Shown: positions 20,869 to 30,426, counted from the first letter of the stretch. The stretch: DNA of 34,784 bases from Sporichthyaceae bacterium (GCA_022616375.1 JAKEEW010000425.1:1-34784), one strand, 5' to 3'. Translations and numbers: made by a program. Notes: generated by a model from the letters alone, not told the origin.

Positions 20869-22032
20869 CTAGTCCTCGGCCAGCGCCGAACCCTCGGTCC
20901 ACTCCGACCAGGTCAGGTTCCAGTCACCGAAGCCGTTGTCCAGCTCCATGTCCCGGTCGGTGGGGGAGTTGACCACCTCGATGATGTCGCCGCGCTGGGT
21001 CCGGTCGAAGAACCACTCGGCGTTGGCCAGGCTCATCCCGACGCAACCATGGCTGACCCTGGACCGGCCTTGCGCCGCGGTCGACCACTCCGCGCCGTGC
21101 ACGAACTCGCCGCTCCAGGTGACCCGGATCGCCCAGCGCACGTTGAGCCGGTAGTAGTCCGGATCGTCCGGGTCGATGCCGACCGTGGCCGCGTCCATCA
21201 CCTTCAGCTTGTGCTTCTCCAGTGCAACCTTGATCCCGTTGCGGGTCTCCCAGCCCTTCTTCCCCGCGGTAATCGGGATGGTCCTGGCCCGCTTGCCGTC
21301 GATCGTTACGGTCATCCGCAACCGGTCCACGTCGACCAGGCTGCGGATGTCCCGGCCGATCGTGAACGACACGTCGCGGTGCTCGTCGCCGAACACGCCA
21401 TCGCCGGCGTCGATGCCCTGCAACCTCACCTTGAGGGTTACCTCGGTGCCACTGGGCCAGTACTCCTTGGGCCGGTAGCGCAGCTTGTCGTCGCTGATCC
21501 AGTGCCAGGCGCCTTCGACCTGCGGGTCGGAGACCACGGTAAGCCGTTCCTCGACCGCGGCCCGGTCACTGACCGGATCACTGAGCTGCACCTGGATCGG
21601 CAGCCCGACCCCGACCGTCTCGCCGTTCAGCGGCACCACGGCGGTGTGCAGCATGGCCTTGGGCCGCACCGTGGTGAACGTGCTGCGGCTGGTGGTGGGC
21701 GCACCGTCGGCGTTGGTCGCGGTCGCGACCACGGAGTAGCGGGTGCCGAAGTCGAGCGGGAAGTTGTTGCGCCAGCTGGTCTTGGCCTCGTTGAAGCGCC
21801 CCTTGACCGGCTCACCGCCGGGATCGGTGACCGCGACCTCGGTGAGCACGCCACCGTCGGCGGTGATCGACACCTTGTCCGCCGGGACGATGCTGCGGGC
21901 CTGGTCGGCCGGGACGATCGCGATGGTGGCCGGCGCGGCGGGTGGCGGCCGGTCCGACCCAGAGCCGATCTGGCAGCCGGTAGCGAGGACGACGGCTAAG
22001 CCGGCGGCCACGAGTCGAACGGTAGAGCGCAT
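20869..22032 (-). CDS. L,D-transpeptidase lipoprotein (Ldt/LppS-like)
   Basis: MRSTVRLVAAGLAVVLATGC lipobox; tandem Ig-like region; SHGCVGMSLANAEWFFD catalytic motif. ATG 22032 preceded by TATGCT-N7. Confidence 0.9.
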   Translation of the reverse strand: MRSTVRLVAAGLAVVLATGCQIGSGSDRPPPAAPATIAIVPADQARSIVPADKVSITADGGVLTEVAVTDPGGEPVKGRFNEAKTSWRNNFPLDFGTRYSVVATATNADGAPTTSRSTFTTVRPKAMLHTAVVPLNGETVGVGLPIQVQLSDPVSDRAAVEERLTVVSDPQVEGAWHWISDDKLRYRPKEYWPSGTEVTLKVRLQGIDAGDGVFGDEHRDVSFTIGRDIRSLVDVDRLRMTVTIDGKRARTIPITAGKKGWETRNGIKVALEKHKLKVMDAATVGIDPDDPDYYRLNVRWAIRVTWSGEFVHGAEWSTAAQGRSRVSHGCVGMSLANAEWFFDRTQRGDIIEVVNSPTDRDMELDNGFGDWNLTWSEWTEGSALAED

Positions 22033-22128
22033 TGGATCGAGCATAGCCATCCCCACGATTTCATCCCGGTTGCCAACGAACTGGACGTAACCCGGACAAC
22101 GAAATGTTCCGCCACGCCGCTGATGATC

Positions 22129-22157
22129 TTGATGCGCTTACTTGAGGTACCTACCCT
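22129..22157 (+). promoter_or_regulatory. Predicted housekeeping-sigma promoter for the parA-like operon
   Basis: TTGATG (22129-22134), 17-nt spacer, TACCCT (22152-22157). Confidence 0.5.
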
Positions 22158-22264
22158 CGCGATCGAGGCACTTATGTCGTCACGGTGATTTGTCGCCACG
22201 TTCGGACCAACCCGGCTCGGACCCGAGAAGTCACCAGCTGACCGGCGAGGAGGTAGGACGGTCG

Positions 22265-23218
22265 GTGGCCAAGTCGAGCGCGCAGACCAAGCCCGCCCCG
22301 GCGGACGTTGACGAAGTACCCCCCATCGATGACGAGTCGGCCGCCGCGCTGGGTCTCATCCAGGCCAACGACGGGCTGCTGCTCGGCCCAACCGGGCGGC
22401 CGATGCCCCGATTTCCCGAACCTCCTCGACTGCGCAGCCACGGCCCGGCCAAGGTCATCGCGATGTGCAACCAGAAGGGCGGGGTCGGCAAGACCACGTC
22501 CACCATCAACCTGGGGGCGGCGATCGCCGAATACGGCCGGCGGGTGCTGCTCGTCGACTTCGACCCGCAGGGTGCGCTCTCGGTCGGTCTCGGCCTGAAC
22601 GCGCACGAGCTCGACCTGACCGTCTACAACCTGCTCATGCAGCGCGACATCACGGTCGAGGACGTGCTGCAGAAGACCAACGTGGTCGGCATGGACCTGC
22701 TGCCCAGCAACATCGACCTGTCCGCGGCCGAGATCCAGCTGGTCAACGAGGTCGCCAGGGAGCAGACCCTGCTGCGGGCGCTCGATCCCCTGCTGGACGA
22801 GTACGACGTGGTCGTCATCGACTGCCAGCCGTCGCTCGGCCTGCTCACGGTCAACGCGCTGACCGCGGCGCACAGTGTGATCGTGCCGCTGGAATGCGAG
22901 TTCTTCGCATTGCGCGGGCTGGCGTTGCTGACCGACATCATGGCGAAGGTGCGCGAGCGGCTGAACCCGAGCCTGTACCTCGAGGGAATCCTGGCCACCA
23001 TGTACGACTCGCGGACCGTGCACGGCCGCGAAGTGCTGGAGCGGGTGGTCGAGGCGTTCAGCGACGGGGTGTTCCACACCGTGATCGGCCGCACCGTGCG
23101 ATTCCCGGAGACCACGGTGGCCGGTGAGCCGATCACCACCTACGCGCCGTCGTCCACCGGTGCGATCGCCTACCGGCAGCTGGCCAAGGAGGTGCTCGCA
23201 CGGTGCCACGTCGGGTAA
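22265..23218 (+). CDS. parA: ParA-like ATPase (orphan; PldP/Rv1708-like)
   Basis: KVIAMCNQKGGVGKTTSTINLGAAIAEYGRRVLLVDFDPQGALSVGLG Walker A; VVIDCQPSLGLLTVNAL. Start GTG 22265 with SD gaggagg. Confidence 0.9.
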   Translation: MAKSSAQTKPAPADVDEVPPIDDESAAALGLIQANDGLLLGPTGRPMPRFPEPPRLRSHGPAKVIAMCNQKGGVGKTTSTINLGAAIAEYGRRVLLVDFDPQGALSVGLGLNAHELDLTVYNLLMQRDITVEDVLQKTNVVGMDLLPSNIDLSAAEIQLVNEVAREQTLLRALDPLLDEYDVVVIDCQPSLGLLTVNALTAAHSVIVPLECEFFALRGLALLTDIMAKVRERLNPSLYLEGILATMYDSRTVHGREVLERVVEAFSDGVFHTVIGRTVRFPETTVAGEPITTYAPSSTGAIAYRQLAKEVLARCHVG

Positions 23219-23709
23219 GCCTGCCGGGTGCGGACGAGCTGTTCCGCACCACCGGAGCATCGGTTGCGCCGGTTCGGGCTCCGCGCCAGATCGGCGGGGT
23301 CCCGGCCGGGCTGACGCCGCTGCCGACGGTTCGAGTGGAGCCGGGTGAGCCGATGTCGGTCGGCACCGTTCCGATCGGGCCCGGCGGTGCGGCGGAGCGG
23401 TTGCACGCGGTGCCCAATCCGGACCAGTTGGACGAGGCCGCGGCCCGGGCCCGGCCCACCGCCGCGCCCCGAGCTCCCAAGCCACCGCCCCGGCCGACCG
23501 GCCGGACCAGGCATGACGAGAAGATCACCGTGTACGTGTCGTCGGACGAGCTGCTCGAGCTCGAGCACGCCCGGCTGGTCCTGCGCGGCAAGCACGGGAT
23601 CGCGGTGGATCGCGGCCGGATCGTCCGGGAGGCGATCGCCATCCTGCTCGCCGATCTGGACCACAAGGGCGACACCAGCGTGCTGGTCCGCCGGCTGCGC
23701 AATCCGTAG
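23203..23709 (+). CDS. Small protein with basic Pro-rich linker and C-terminal ribbon-helix-helix-like domain
   Basis: RHDEKITVYVSSDELLELEHARLVLRGKHGIAVDRGRIVREAIAILLADLDHKGDTSVLVRRLRN; overlaps the parA 3' end by 16 nt. Confidence 0.75.
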   Translation: MPRRVSLPGADELFRTTGASVAPVRAPRQIGGVPAGLTPLPTVRVEPGEPMSVGTVPIGPGGAAERLHAVPNPDQLDEAAARARPTAAPRAPKPPPRPTGRTRHDEKITVYVSSDELLELEHARLVLRGKHGIAVDRGRIVREAIAILLADLDHKGDTSVLVRRLRNP

Positions 23710-23741
23710 CCAGATTTCTGGCCCCAACGCGCTCACAGACC

Positions 23742-23778
23742 GCGGGGCAGGACCGTTTCATACCCGGTCCTGCCCCGC
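23742..23778 (+). terminator. Strong hairpin (14-bp stem, 9-nt loop), terminator or leader structure
   Basis: gcggggcaggaccg (23742-23755) / cggtcctgccccgc (23765-23778), perfect; no downstream T-tract. Confidence 0.6.
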
Positions 23779-23796
23779 AACCATGAGGAGTTTGTA

Positions 23797-24282
23797 GTGA
23801 GCACGCTGCCTAGCACCGCGACGTTCCAGATCTCCGCGATCCCGACCGAGACGCTGCGCCGGATCCGCGAGCATGGCATCGACGATCTCGGCAACCCGGT
23901 CGTCCCGTTCGACGACACCGCCGGTGAGCTGCCGCTGCGCTGCTGCCTGCGGGACTCGGTGGTGGGCGAACGGGTCGCGGCCATCGGGTACGGCCCGTTC
24001 CCGTGGTCGGGCCCCTACGCCGAGACCGGTCCGGTGTTCATCCACGCCGAGGCGTGCGACGGCTACTCGGACACCGGGAGCTACCCGGCCGGGTACCGGC
24101 ACCGCCAGCAGATCTTCCGGGCATACGGCCCGGATCGCACGATCGTGGCTGCGAAGATCGTGGATAGCGTGGACGCCGAGCCGGCGCTGGCCAAGCTGCT
24201 GGCCCGCTCCGACGTGGATTTCGTGCACAGCCGCAACGTCGCGTACGGCTGCTACATGTTCACGATCCGTTCGTCGTCCTAG
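23797..24282 (+). CDS. DUF1203 family protein
   Basis: TFQISAIPTETLRRIREHGIDDLGNPVVPFDDTAGELPLRCCLRDSVVGERVAAIGYGPFPWSGPYAETGPVFIHAEACDGY; SD gaggag. Confidence 0.83.
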   Translation: MSTLPSTATFQISAIPTETLRRIREHGIDDLGNPVVPFDDTAGELPLRCCLRDSVVGERVAAIGYGPFPWSGPYAETGPVFIHAEACDGYSDTGSYPAGYRHRQQIFRAYGPDRTIVAAKIVDSVDAEPALAKLLARSDVDFVHSRNVAYGCYMFTIRSSS

Positions 24283-24327
24283 TCGGGCCTGGCGTGATCA
24301 CGGTGGCCGCTCGGCTACCGTTGGCAC

Positions 24328-25224
24328 GTGACCGATCAGGAGCTGGCCGCACCCGGCCGGACCGGGGGCTTCGAGGTGCACCTCGAAGTCTTCGAGGGCC
24401 CGTTCGACCTGCTCCTCGGTCTGATCGCCAAGCACAAGCTGGACATCACCGAGGTGGCCCTGTCCCAGGTCACCGACGAGTTCATCGCGCACATCCGCAG
24501 CCGCGGCGTCGAGTGGGATCTCGGTCAGGCCACCGAGTTCCTGGTCGTGGCCGCCACCCTGCTCGATCTCAAGGCGGCTCGGCTGTTGCCGGCCGGCCAG
24601 GTCGAGGACGAGGAGGACCTGGCCCTGCTCGAGGCGCGCGACCTGCTGTTCGCGCGGCTGCTGCAGTACCGCGCCTACAAGCAGGTGGCCGCGGTGTTCT
24701 CGGCGCGGATGGCCGAGGAGGCCAGGCGCTACCCGCGTGCGGTCACACTCGAGCCGGCGTTCGCCAACCTGCTGCCCGAGCTGGTGTTCGGCCTGGGTCC
24801 GGCCGAGTTCGCCGCGCTCGCGGCCCGCGCGCTGGCGCCCAAGGAGCCGCCCACGGTCTCCGTGACGCACCTGCACCCACCGCTGGTCAGCGTGCGCGAA
24901 CAGGCCGCGTTCCTGGTCGAGCGGCTGCGCCGGGCACGGACCTCCACATTCCGGTCGTTGACCGCGGACGCCGGCGGCACGCTCGTCGTGATCGCGCGCT
25001 TCCTCGCCCTGCTCGAGCTGTTCCGTGAGGGCGCGGTCGCTTTCGACCAGCTCGAGCCGTATGCGGATCTGCAGGTCCGCTGGACCGGAGCGGAAGAGGG
25101 CGGGATCGAGGTCACCGACGAGTTCGACGCCGACGACGTCGAAGACGCCGCCGCGGACGACGAGACCGACCAACCGGACGGGGAGGAGCCGAGTGAGCGA
25201 CCTGCTCAGCGGGCTGGAGACTGA
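24328..25224 (+). CDS. scpA: Segregation and condensation protein ScpA
   Basis: FEVHLEVFEGPFDLLLGLIAKHKLDITEVALSQVTDEFIAHI; C-terminal winged-helix pattern. Confidence 0.94.
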   Translation: MTDQELAAPGRTGGFEVHLEVFEGPFDLLLGLIAKHKLDITEVALSQVTDEFIAHIRSRGVEWDLGQATEFLVVAATLLDLKAARLLPAGQVEDEEDLALLEARDLLFARLLQYRAYKQVAAVFSARMAEEARRYPRAVTLEPAFANLLPELVFGLGPAEFAALAARALAPKEPPTVSVTHLHPPLVSVREQAAFLVERLRRARTSTFRSLTADAGGTLVVIARFLALLELFREGAVAFDQLEPYADLQVRWTGAEEGGIEVTDEFDADDVEDAAADDETDQPDGEEPSERPAQRAGD

Positions 25225-25915
25225 CTTCATGGACGCCGAACGTGCCGGGCCCGAGCTACCCGAACCACCGCTGCGGACGGCGCTCGAAGCGGTCCTCCTG
25301 GTGGTGGACGAGCCGGTGTCCGAGGTCAGCCTCGCCCAGGTGGTCGAGCGCCCCACCGAAGAGGTGCGGATCGCGCTGACCGAGCTTGCCGCCGAATACA
25401 CCGCCGGCGGGCGCGGCTTCGACCTGCGCGAGGTGGCCGGCGGCTGGCGGCTCTACACCAGGGCGGAATGCGCCGCGGTGGTCGAGCGGTTCGTCCGCGG
25501 CGGCCAGCACGCCAGGCTGACCCAGGCGGCACTGGAGACGCTCGCGGTGGTGGCCTACCGGCAACCGGTGAGCCGCGCCCGGGTGTCCGCGGTCCGCGGG
25601 GTCACCGTGGACGCCGTGATGCGCACGCTGGTCGCCCGCGGGCTGGTGGAGGAGGCCGGCACCGAGCACGAGACCGGCGCGATCCTCTATCGCACCACCG
25701 GCTACTTCCTGGAGCGGCTCGGCCTGAACACGGTGGACGAGCTGCCCGAGCTGGCGCCGTACCTGCCCTCGCTGGACGCGATCGAGGCCGAGTCCGAACC
25801 GGAGCTCGCCGTCCAGGCCGAGCCGGAGCTCGCCGTCCAGGCCGGTGTTCCCGAAGCGCCGGGCTCGACCGGCTCCGACGCGGGCTCGACCGGCTCCGAC
25901 CGGGCCGACGACTAG
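25193..25915 (+). CDS. scpB: Segregation and condensation protein ScpB
   Basis: LRTALEAVLLVVDEPVSEVSLAQVVERPTEEVRIALTELAAEYTAGGRGFDLREVAGGWRLYTR; LTQAALETLAVVAYRQPVSRARVSAVRGV. GTG 25193 with SD ggaggag. Confidence 0.93.
   Translation: MSDLLSGLETDFMDAERAGPELPEPPLRTALEAVLLVVDEPVSEVSLAQVVERPTEEVRIALTELAAEYTAGGRGFDLREVAGGWRLYTRAECAAVVERFVRGGQHARLTQAALETLAVVAYRQPVSRARVSAVRGVTVDAVMRTLVARGLVEEAGTEHETGAILYRTTGYFLERLGLNTVDELPELAPYLPSLDAIEAESEPELAVQAEPELAVQAGVPEAPGSTGSDAGSTGSDRADD
25796..25902 (+). repeat. In-frame tandem repeats at the scpB 3' end (24 bp x2, 21 bp x2)
   Basis: ga(a/g)ccggagctcgccgtccaggcc at 25796-25819 and 25820-25843; gggctcgaccggctccgac(gc/cg) at 25861-25881 and 25882-25902. Confidence 0.9.
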
Positions 25916-25921
25916 GTGCCG

Positions 25922-26683
25922 ATGACCGACGCTCCTGGCGACGCACCCGACGAGGCAGCTGCCGGCGTTCGGCTGCAGAAGGTGCTGGCTCAGGCCGGGC
26001 TTGGCAGCCGGCGAGCCTGCGAGCAGCTGATCGAGCAGGGCCGGGTCGAGGTGGACGGCCGCCCGGTAACCGAGCAGGGCATGCGGGTCGACCCGGATCG
26101 CCAGGTCATCAAGGTCGACGGGATGCGGGTGGTGACCGCCGCCGACCGGGTCTACCTCGCCTTGAACAAGCCGCGCGGAGTGGTCTCCACGATGTCCGAC
26201 CCGCAGGGCCGGCCGAGCCTGGGCGACTACGTCGAAGGCCGCGGCGAACGGCTGTTCCACGTCGGGCGGTTGGATGCCGACACCGAGGGGCTGATCCTGC
26301 TCACCAACGACGGCGAGCTGGCCAACCGGCTTTCCCACCCGCGCTACGAGGTGCGCAAGACCTACCTGGCGGAGCTGGCCGGGCCGCTACCCAAGGACCT
26401 CGGTCGCCGGCTGCGGGCCGGGATCGAGCTGGACGACGGTCCGGCGGCGGTCGACTCGTTCCGGGTGGTCGGCCGGTCCGGGCCGCGGATCATGGTCGAG
26501 CTCGTGCTGCACGAGGGCCGCAACCGGATCGTGCGGCGGATGCTGGAGGCGGCTGGGCACCCGGTGCAGCGGCTGGTCCGGACCAAGGTCGGCCCGGTGA
26601 ATCTCGGTGACCTGCGGCCGGGCCGGTGGCGGGCATTGAACCGGGTCGAGCTCGGCGAGCTGTTCGGCGCCGCCGGCATCTAG
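25922..26683 (+). CDS. rluB: Pseudouridine synthase RluB-like
   Basis: RLQKVLAQAGLGSRRACEQLIEQGRVEVDGRPV S4 domain; HVGRLDADTEGLILLTNDGELANRLSHPRYEVRKTYLAEL. Confidence 0.92.
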   Translation: MTDAPGDAPDEAAAGVRLQKVLAQAGLGSRRACEQLIEQGRVEVDGRPVTEQGMRVDPDRQVIKVDGMRVVTAADRVYLALNKPRGVVSTMSDPQGRPSLGDYVEGRGERLFHVGRLDADTEGLILLTNDGELANRLSHPRYEVRKTYLAELAGPLPKDLGRRLRAGIELDDGPAAVDSFRVVGRSGPRIMVELVLHEGRNRIVRRMLEAAGHPVQRLVRTKVGPVNLGDLRPGRWRALNRVELGELFGAAGI

Positions 26684-26714
26684 CCGCTGTCCCCGCGATC
26701 GCGCCCATCCCCGC

Positions 26715-26790
26715 GATCATTACGCGCGGTACGGGGCGGCAATCGCCCTTTATGCCCGCCTCTGGGCGCTACCGAGCGCGCGTAATGATC
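26715..26790. repeat. Intergenic inverted-repeat element
   Basis: gatcattacgcgcg (26715-26728) / cgcgcgtaatgatc (26777-26790), perfect 14-bp arms around 48 nt with smaller internal hairpins. Confidence 0.8.
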
Positions 26791-26846
26791 CAGAACGGGG
26801 CCCGGCGAGGACCGGTCGGCAAGCGCCGGGCGGTAGGGTTGGCCTG

Positions 26847-27209
26847 GTGGCGGTACGGGCGGTCCGGGGCGCGATCAGGCTCGAGCGGGATGAGCGCGAG
26901 CACCTGCTCGACGCGGTATCCGAGCTGCTCACCGAGATCCTCGAACGCAACCAGATCGGCACCGACGATCTGATCAGCGTGATCTTCACCGCGACTTCCG
27001 ATCTGCGCAGCGAGTTCCCCGCGCTCGGCGCCCGGGTGCTCGGCTTCAAGGACGTGCCGCTGCTGTGCGCGCAGGAGATCGATGTGCCCGGCGCGCTGAC
27101 CCGGGTGATCCGGGTGATCGTGCACGCCGAGCTCGACCTGCCCCGAGCCAGCGTCCAGCACGTCTATCTGCGCGGGGCCGAGGTGCTGCGCAAGGACATC
27201 GCGCAGTGA
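26847..27209 (+). CDS. aroH: Chorismate mutase (AroH class)
   Basis: VRAVRGAIRLERDEREHLLDAVSELLTEILERNQIGTDDLISVIFTATSDLRSEFPALGAR...VPLLCAQEIDVPGALTRVIRVIVH. Confidence 0.93.
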   Translation: MAVRAVRGAIRLERDEREHLLDAVSELLTEILERNQIGTDDLISVIFTATSDLRSEFPALGARVLGFKDVPLLCAQEIDVPGALTRVIRVIVHAELDLPRASVQHVYLRGAEVLRKDIAQ

Positions 27210-28297
27210 CCGGGACCGTCCCGGTCTCCAGCGTGCTCATCGTCGGAACCGGGTTGATGGGCACCTCGCTCGGCCTGGCACTGCAGGCCCGCGGGGTAGC
27301 GATCTACCTGACCGATCGCGATCCCACCCTGGCCAGAACCGCCGCGGAGCTTGGTGCCGGCACCGACCAGCCGCCGACCGAGCCGGTCGATCTGGCGGTC
27401 ATCGCGGTGCCGCCGACCGCGGTCGCGGCCGTGCTCGCCGATCTGCAAGGCAAGCAGCTGGCTGCCGCGTATACCGACCTGGCCAGCACGAAGGCGCACA
27501 TCCACGCCGAGGTGGCCCGGCTCGGTGCCGATCCGGCCAGCTTCGTCGGCGGCCACCCGATGGCCGGCCGGGAGCGCTCGGGCCCGGGCTCGGCCCGCGG
27601 CGACCTGTTCGAGGGACGACCGTGGGTGCTGACCCCGACCGGGCAGACCGCGCCGGCCGCGCTGGCGACCGTCCAGGCAGTGGTAGCGCTGACCGGGGCC
27701 ACGCCCTACCTGATGGCCCCGTCCGAGCATGACCACGCGGTGGCCGTGGTGTCGCACGCGCCGCATCTGGTCGCCGCGCTGGTCGCGGCCCGGCTGGCCG
27801 ACGCCGAGCCAGCCGTGCTGGCGCTGGCCGGGCCCGGGGTGCGCGACATCACCAGGGTAGCGGCCGGTGACCCGGCGCTGTGGCGGGAGATCTTGGCGAC
27901 CAACTCGCCGGCGGTGGCCGCGATCCTGGCCGCGGTCGGCGCGGACCTGGCGGCAGTCGGCGCCGAGCTGGCCAACCCGGGCCCGGTCCCGCCGGCCGCG
28001 CTGACCGCGACCGTGGACGCGTTGACCAGGGGCAACCGCGGCGTGGCCCGAATCCCGGGAAAACACGGCACCCCGCCGGCCCGCTACGCCACGGTGCCGG
28101 TGGTGCTGGACGACCGGCCGGGCCAGCTGGCCGCGCTGTTCGCTGCCGCCGGAGCCGCCGGGATCAACATCGAGGACGTCCGGATCGAGCACTCGCCTGG
28201 CCAGCCGGTCGGTCTGGTCGAGCTCGACGTGCGGCCGGAGGCGGCCGACCCGCTCGCCGCCGCGCTGCGTGCGGGCGGCTGGATCGTGCACCGCTGA
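27206..28297 (+). CDS. tyrA: Prephenate dehydrogenase with C-terminal ACT domain
   Basis: VLIVGTGLMGTSLGLALQARG; GGHPMAGRERSGPGSARGDLFEGRPWVLTP; C-terminal VPVVLDDRPGQLAALFAAAGAAGINIEDVRIEHS. GTGA overlap with aroH. Confidence 0.92.
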   Translation: MTGTVPVSSVLIVGTGLMGTSLGLALQARGVAIYLTDRDPTLARTAAELGAGTDQPPTEPVDLAVIAVPPTAVAAVLADLQGKQLAAAYTDLASTKAHIHAEVARLGADPASFVGGHPMAGRERSGPGSARGDLFEGRPWVLTPTGQTAPAALATVQAVVALTGATPYLMAPSEHDHAVAVVSHAPHLVAALVAARLADAEPAVLALAGPGVRDITRVAAGDPALWREILATNSPAVAAILAAVGADLAAVGAELANPGPVPPAALTATVDALTRGNRGVARIPGKHGTPPARYATVPVVLDDRPGQLAALFAAAGAAGINIEDVRIEHSPGQPVGLVELDVRPEAADPLAAALRAGGWIVHR

Positions 28298-28313
28298 CCG
28301 GTAGGCTCGCCCG

Positions 28314-29024
28314 GTGACCAGCGCCCCGCCACCCGCCGACAGCTCGGCCGCGGCGAACCTGGTGATCGCGATGGACGGCCCGTCCGGGGCCGGCAAGTCC
28401 AGCGTGTCCCGCGCGGTCGCGACCCAGCTGCGGCTGCGCTACCTGGATACCGGCGCGATGTACCGTGCGGTCACCTGGTGGATGCTCGAGCACGGCATCG
28501 ATATCCACGATCCGGCCGCGGTGGCCGCGGTCGCCGACCGGCCACGGCTCGCGGTTGGCACCGATCCGGCCGGTCCGACCATCCACGTAGACGGTCACGA
28601 CGTGGCCACGCCGATCCGGTCCAGGGCGGTGTCGGCCGCGGTCAGCCCGGTGGCGGCGGTGCCCACGGTGCGGACCATCCTGGTCGCGATGCAACAGGAG
28701 ATCATCGGCACCGGCGGGATCGTGGTGGAGGGTCGGGACATCGGCACCGTGGTGGCACCGCACGCGCCGGTAAAGGTGTTCCTGACCGCCAACCCGACCA
28801 TCCGGGCGCAGCGCCGCACCGAGGAGCTGCGGCACGACCCGGATGCGACCGTGGCGCTGACCGAGGCCGAGCTGGCCCGCCGGGACGCGATCGACTCGTC
28901 CCGGGAGGCGTCTCCGCTGGCCAGGGCCGCGGACGCGACCGAGCTCGACACCACCCTGCTGCGCTTGGACGAGGTGGTGCAGGCGGTACTCGCACTGGTG
29001 AAGGACCGGGTCGGTGTCGGCTGA
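28314..29024 (+). CDS. cmk: Cytidylate kinase
   Basis: [65 protein letters not shown]. Confidence 0.95.
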   Translation: MTSAPPPADSSAAANLVIAMDGPSGAGKSSVSRAVATQLRLRYLDTGAMYRAVTWWMLEHGIDIHDPAAVAAVADRPRLAVGTDPAGPTIHVDGHDVATPIRSRAVSAAVSPVAAVPTVRTILVAMQQEIIGTGGIVVEGRDIGTVVAPHAPVKVFLTANPTIRAQRRTEELRHDPDATVALTEAELARRDAIDSSREASPLARAADATELDTTLLRLDEVVQAVLALVKDRVGVG

Positions 29025-30426
29025 GCCGGGCCGGGCCGAGCTCGGCGAGCCGGCGTACGCACACGCCGCGGAGTTCGGCGACGAGCTCTACGAAGACGAG
29101 GGTGCGAGCGCTGCGGTCCCGGTGCTGGCCGTGGTCGGGCGGCCAAACGTCGGAAAGTCCACGCTGGTCAACCGGATCCTGGGCCGGCGGGAAGCGGTTG
29201 TGGAGGACAAGCCGGGAGTCACCAGGGACCGGGTCGCCTATGACGCGACCTGGAACGGGCGCCGCTTCACCGTGGTCGATACCGGCGGCTGGCAGCAGGA
29301 CGCGCAGGGCATGGCGGCCCGGATCGCGGCTCAGGCCGAGCTTGCGGTCGAGGCGGCCGACGCGGTGCTGTTCGTGGTCGACGCGACCGTCGGGGCCACC
29401 GATACCGACGAGGCGGTAGTCCGGGTGCTGCGCCGGGCGGGCAGGCCGGTGGTGCTGGCGGCGAACAAGGTGGATGGCGAGCGGGCCGAGGCGGATGCCA
29501 CCACGCTCTGGTCGCTCGGGCTCGGCCAGCCTTACCCGGTGTCCGCGCTGCACGGCCGGGGCAGCGGTGATCTGCTGGACGCGGTGCTTGACGCGCTGCC
29601 CGAGGCACCGGCCGAGCAGCTCATGGTCGCCGCCGGGCCGCGCCGGGTGGCATTGCTCGGCAAGCCCAACGTGGGCAAGTCGTCCCTGCTCAACCGGCTG
29701 GCCGGCACCGACCGGGCGATGGTGGACGAGAAGGCCGGCACCACGGTGGACCCGGTCGACGAGATGGTGGAGCTGGGCGGGCGGACCTGGCGGTTCGTCG
29801 ACACCGCCGGGATCCGGCGCCGGGTGCACGAGGCCAGCGGCCAGGAGTACTACGCCTCCCTGCGTACCGCGGCGGCCCTGGAGAAGGCCGAGGTCGCGGT
29901 CGTGCTCATCGACGCCAGCGAGCCGCTGTCCGAGCAGGACGTGCGGATCGTGTCCATGGTGGTCGAGGCCGGCCGGGCGCTGGTCATCGCGTGGAACAAG
30001 TGGGACCTGGTCGACTCCGAGCGGCGGCACTACCTGGAGCGCGAGATCGAACGTGATCTGGTGCAGGTGCGCTGGGCACCCCGGGTCAACATCTCGGCCC
30101 GCACCGGGCGGGCGGTGGACAAGCTGGTGCCGGCGATCGACGAAGCGTTGCACGGCTGGGCGACCCGGGTTCCGACCGGCCGGCTCAACACGTTCCTCGG
30201 CCAGTTGGTGGCCGCGCATCCGCACCCGATCCGGGGCGGCAAGCAGCCGCGGATCCAGTTCGCCACCCAGGCCTCCACCCGGCCACCGCGGTTCGTGGTC
30301 TTCGCTACCGGGTTCCTCGAAGCCGGTTACCGCCGGTTCCTGGAACGCCGGCTGCGTGAGGAGTTCGGCTTCCGCGGCACCCCGATCGAGGTCAGCGTCC
30401 GGGTCAAGGAAAAGCGCAAGCGCTAG
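29014..30426 (+). CDS. der: Ribosome biogenesis GTPase Der (EngA)
   Basis: Two GTPase domains: [34 protein letters not shown] and [20 protein letters not shown]-like C-terminus. Confidence 0.96.
   Translation: MSAEPGRAELGEPAYAHAAEFGDELYEDEGASAAVPVLAVVGRPNVGKSTLVNRILGRREAVVEDKPGVTRDRVAYDATWNGRRFTVVDTGGWQQDAQGMAARIAAQAELAVEAADAVLFVVDATVGATDTDEAVVRVLRRAGRPVVLAANKVDGERAEADATTLWSLGLGQPYPVSALHGRGSGDLLDAVLDALPEAPAEQLMVAAGPRRVALLGKPNVGKSSLLNRLAGTDRAMVDEKAGTTVDPVDEMVELGGRTWRFVDTAGIRRRVHEASGQEYYASLRTAAALEKAEVAVVLIDASEPLSEQDVRIVSMVVEAGRALVIAWNKWDLVDSERRHYLEREIERDLVQVRWAPRVNISARTGRAVDKLVPAIDEALHGWATRVPTGRLNTFLGQLVAAHPHPIRGGKQPRIQFATQASTRPPRFVVFATGFLEAGYRRFLERRLREEFGFRGTPIEVSVRVKEKRKR

Noticed and set aside
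22142-22264. Upstream extension of the parA-like ORF to 22142
   Set aside because: A predicted promoter (-35 22129, -10 22152) would put the TSS downstream of 22142; GTG 22265 has a good SD.
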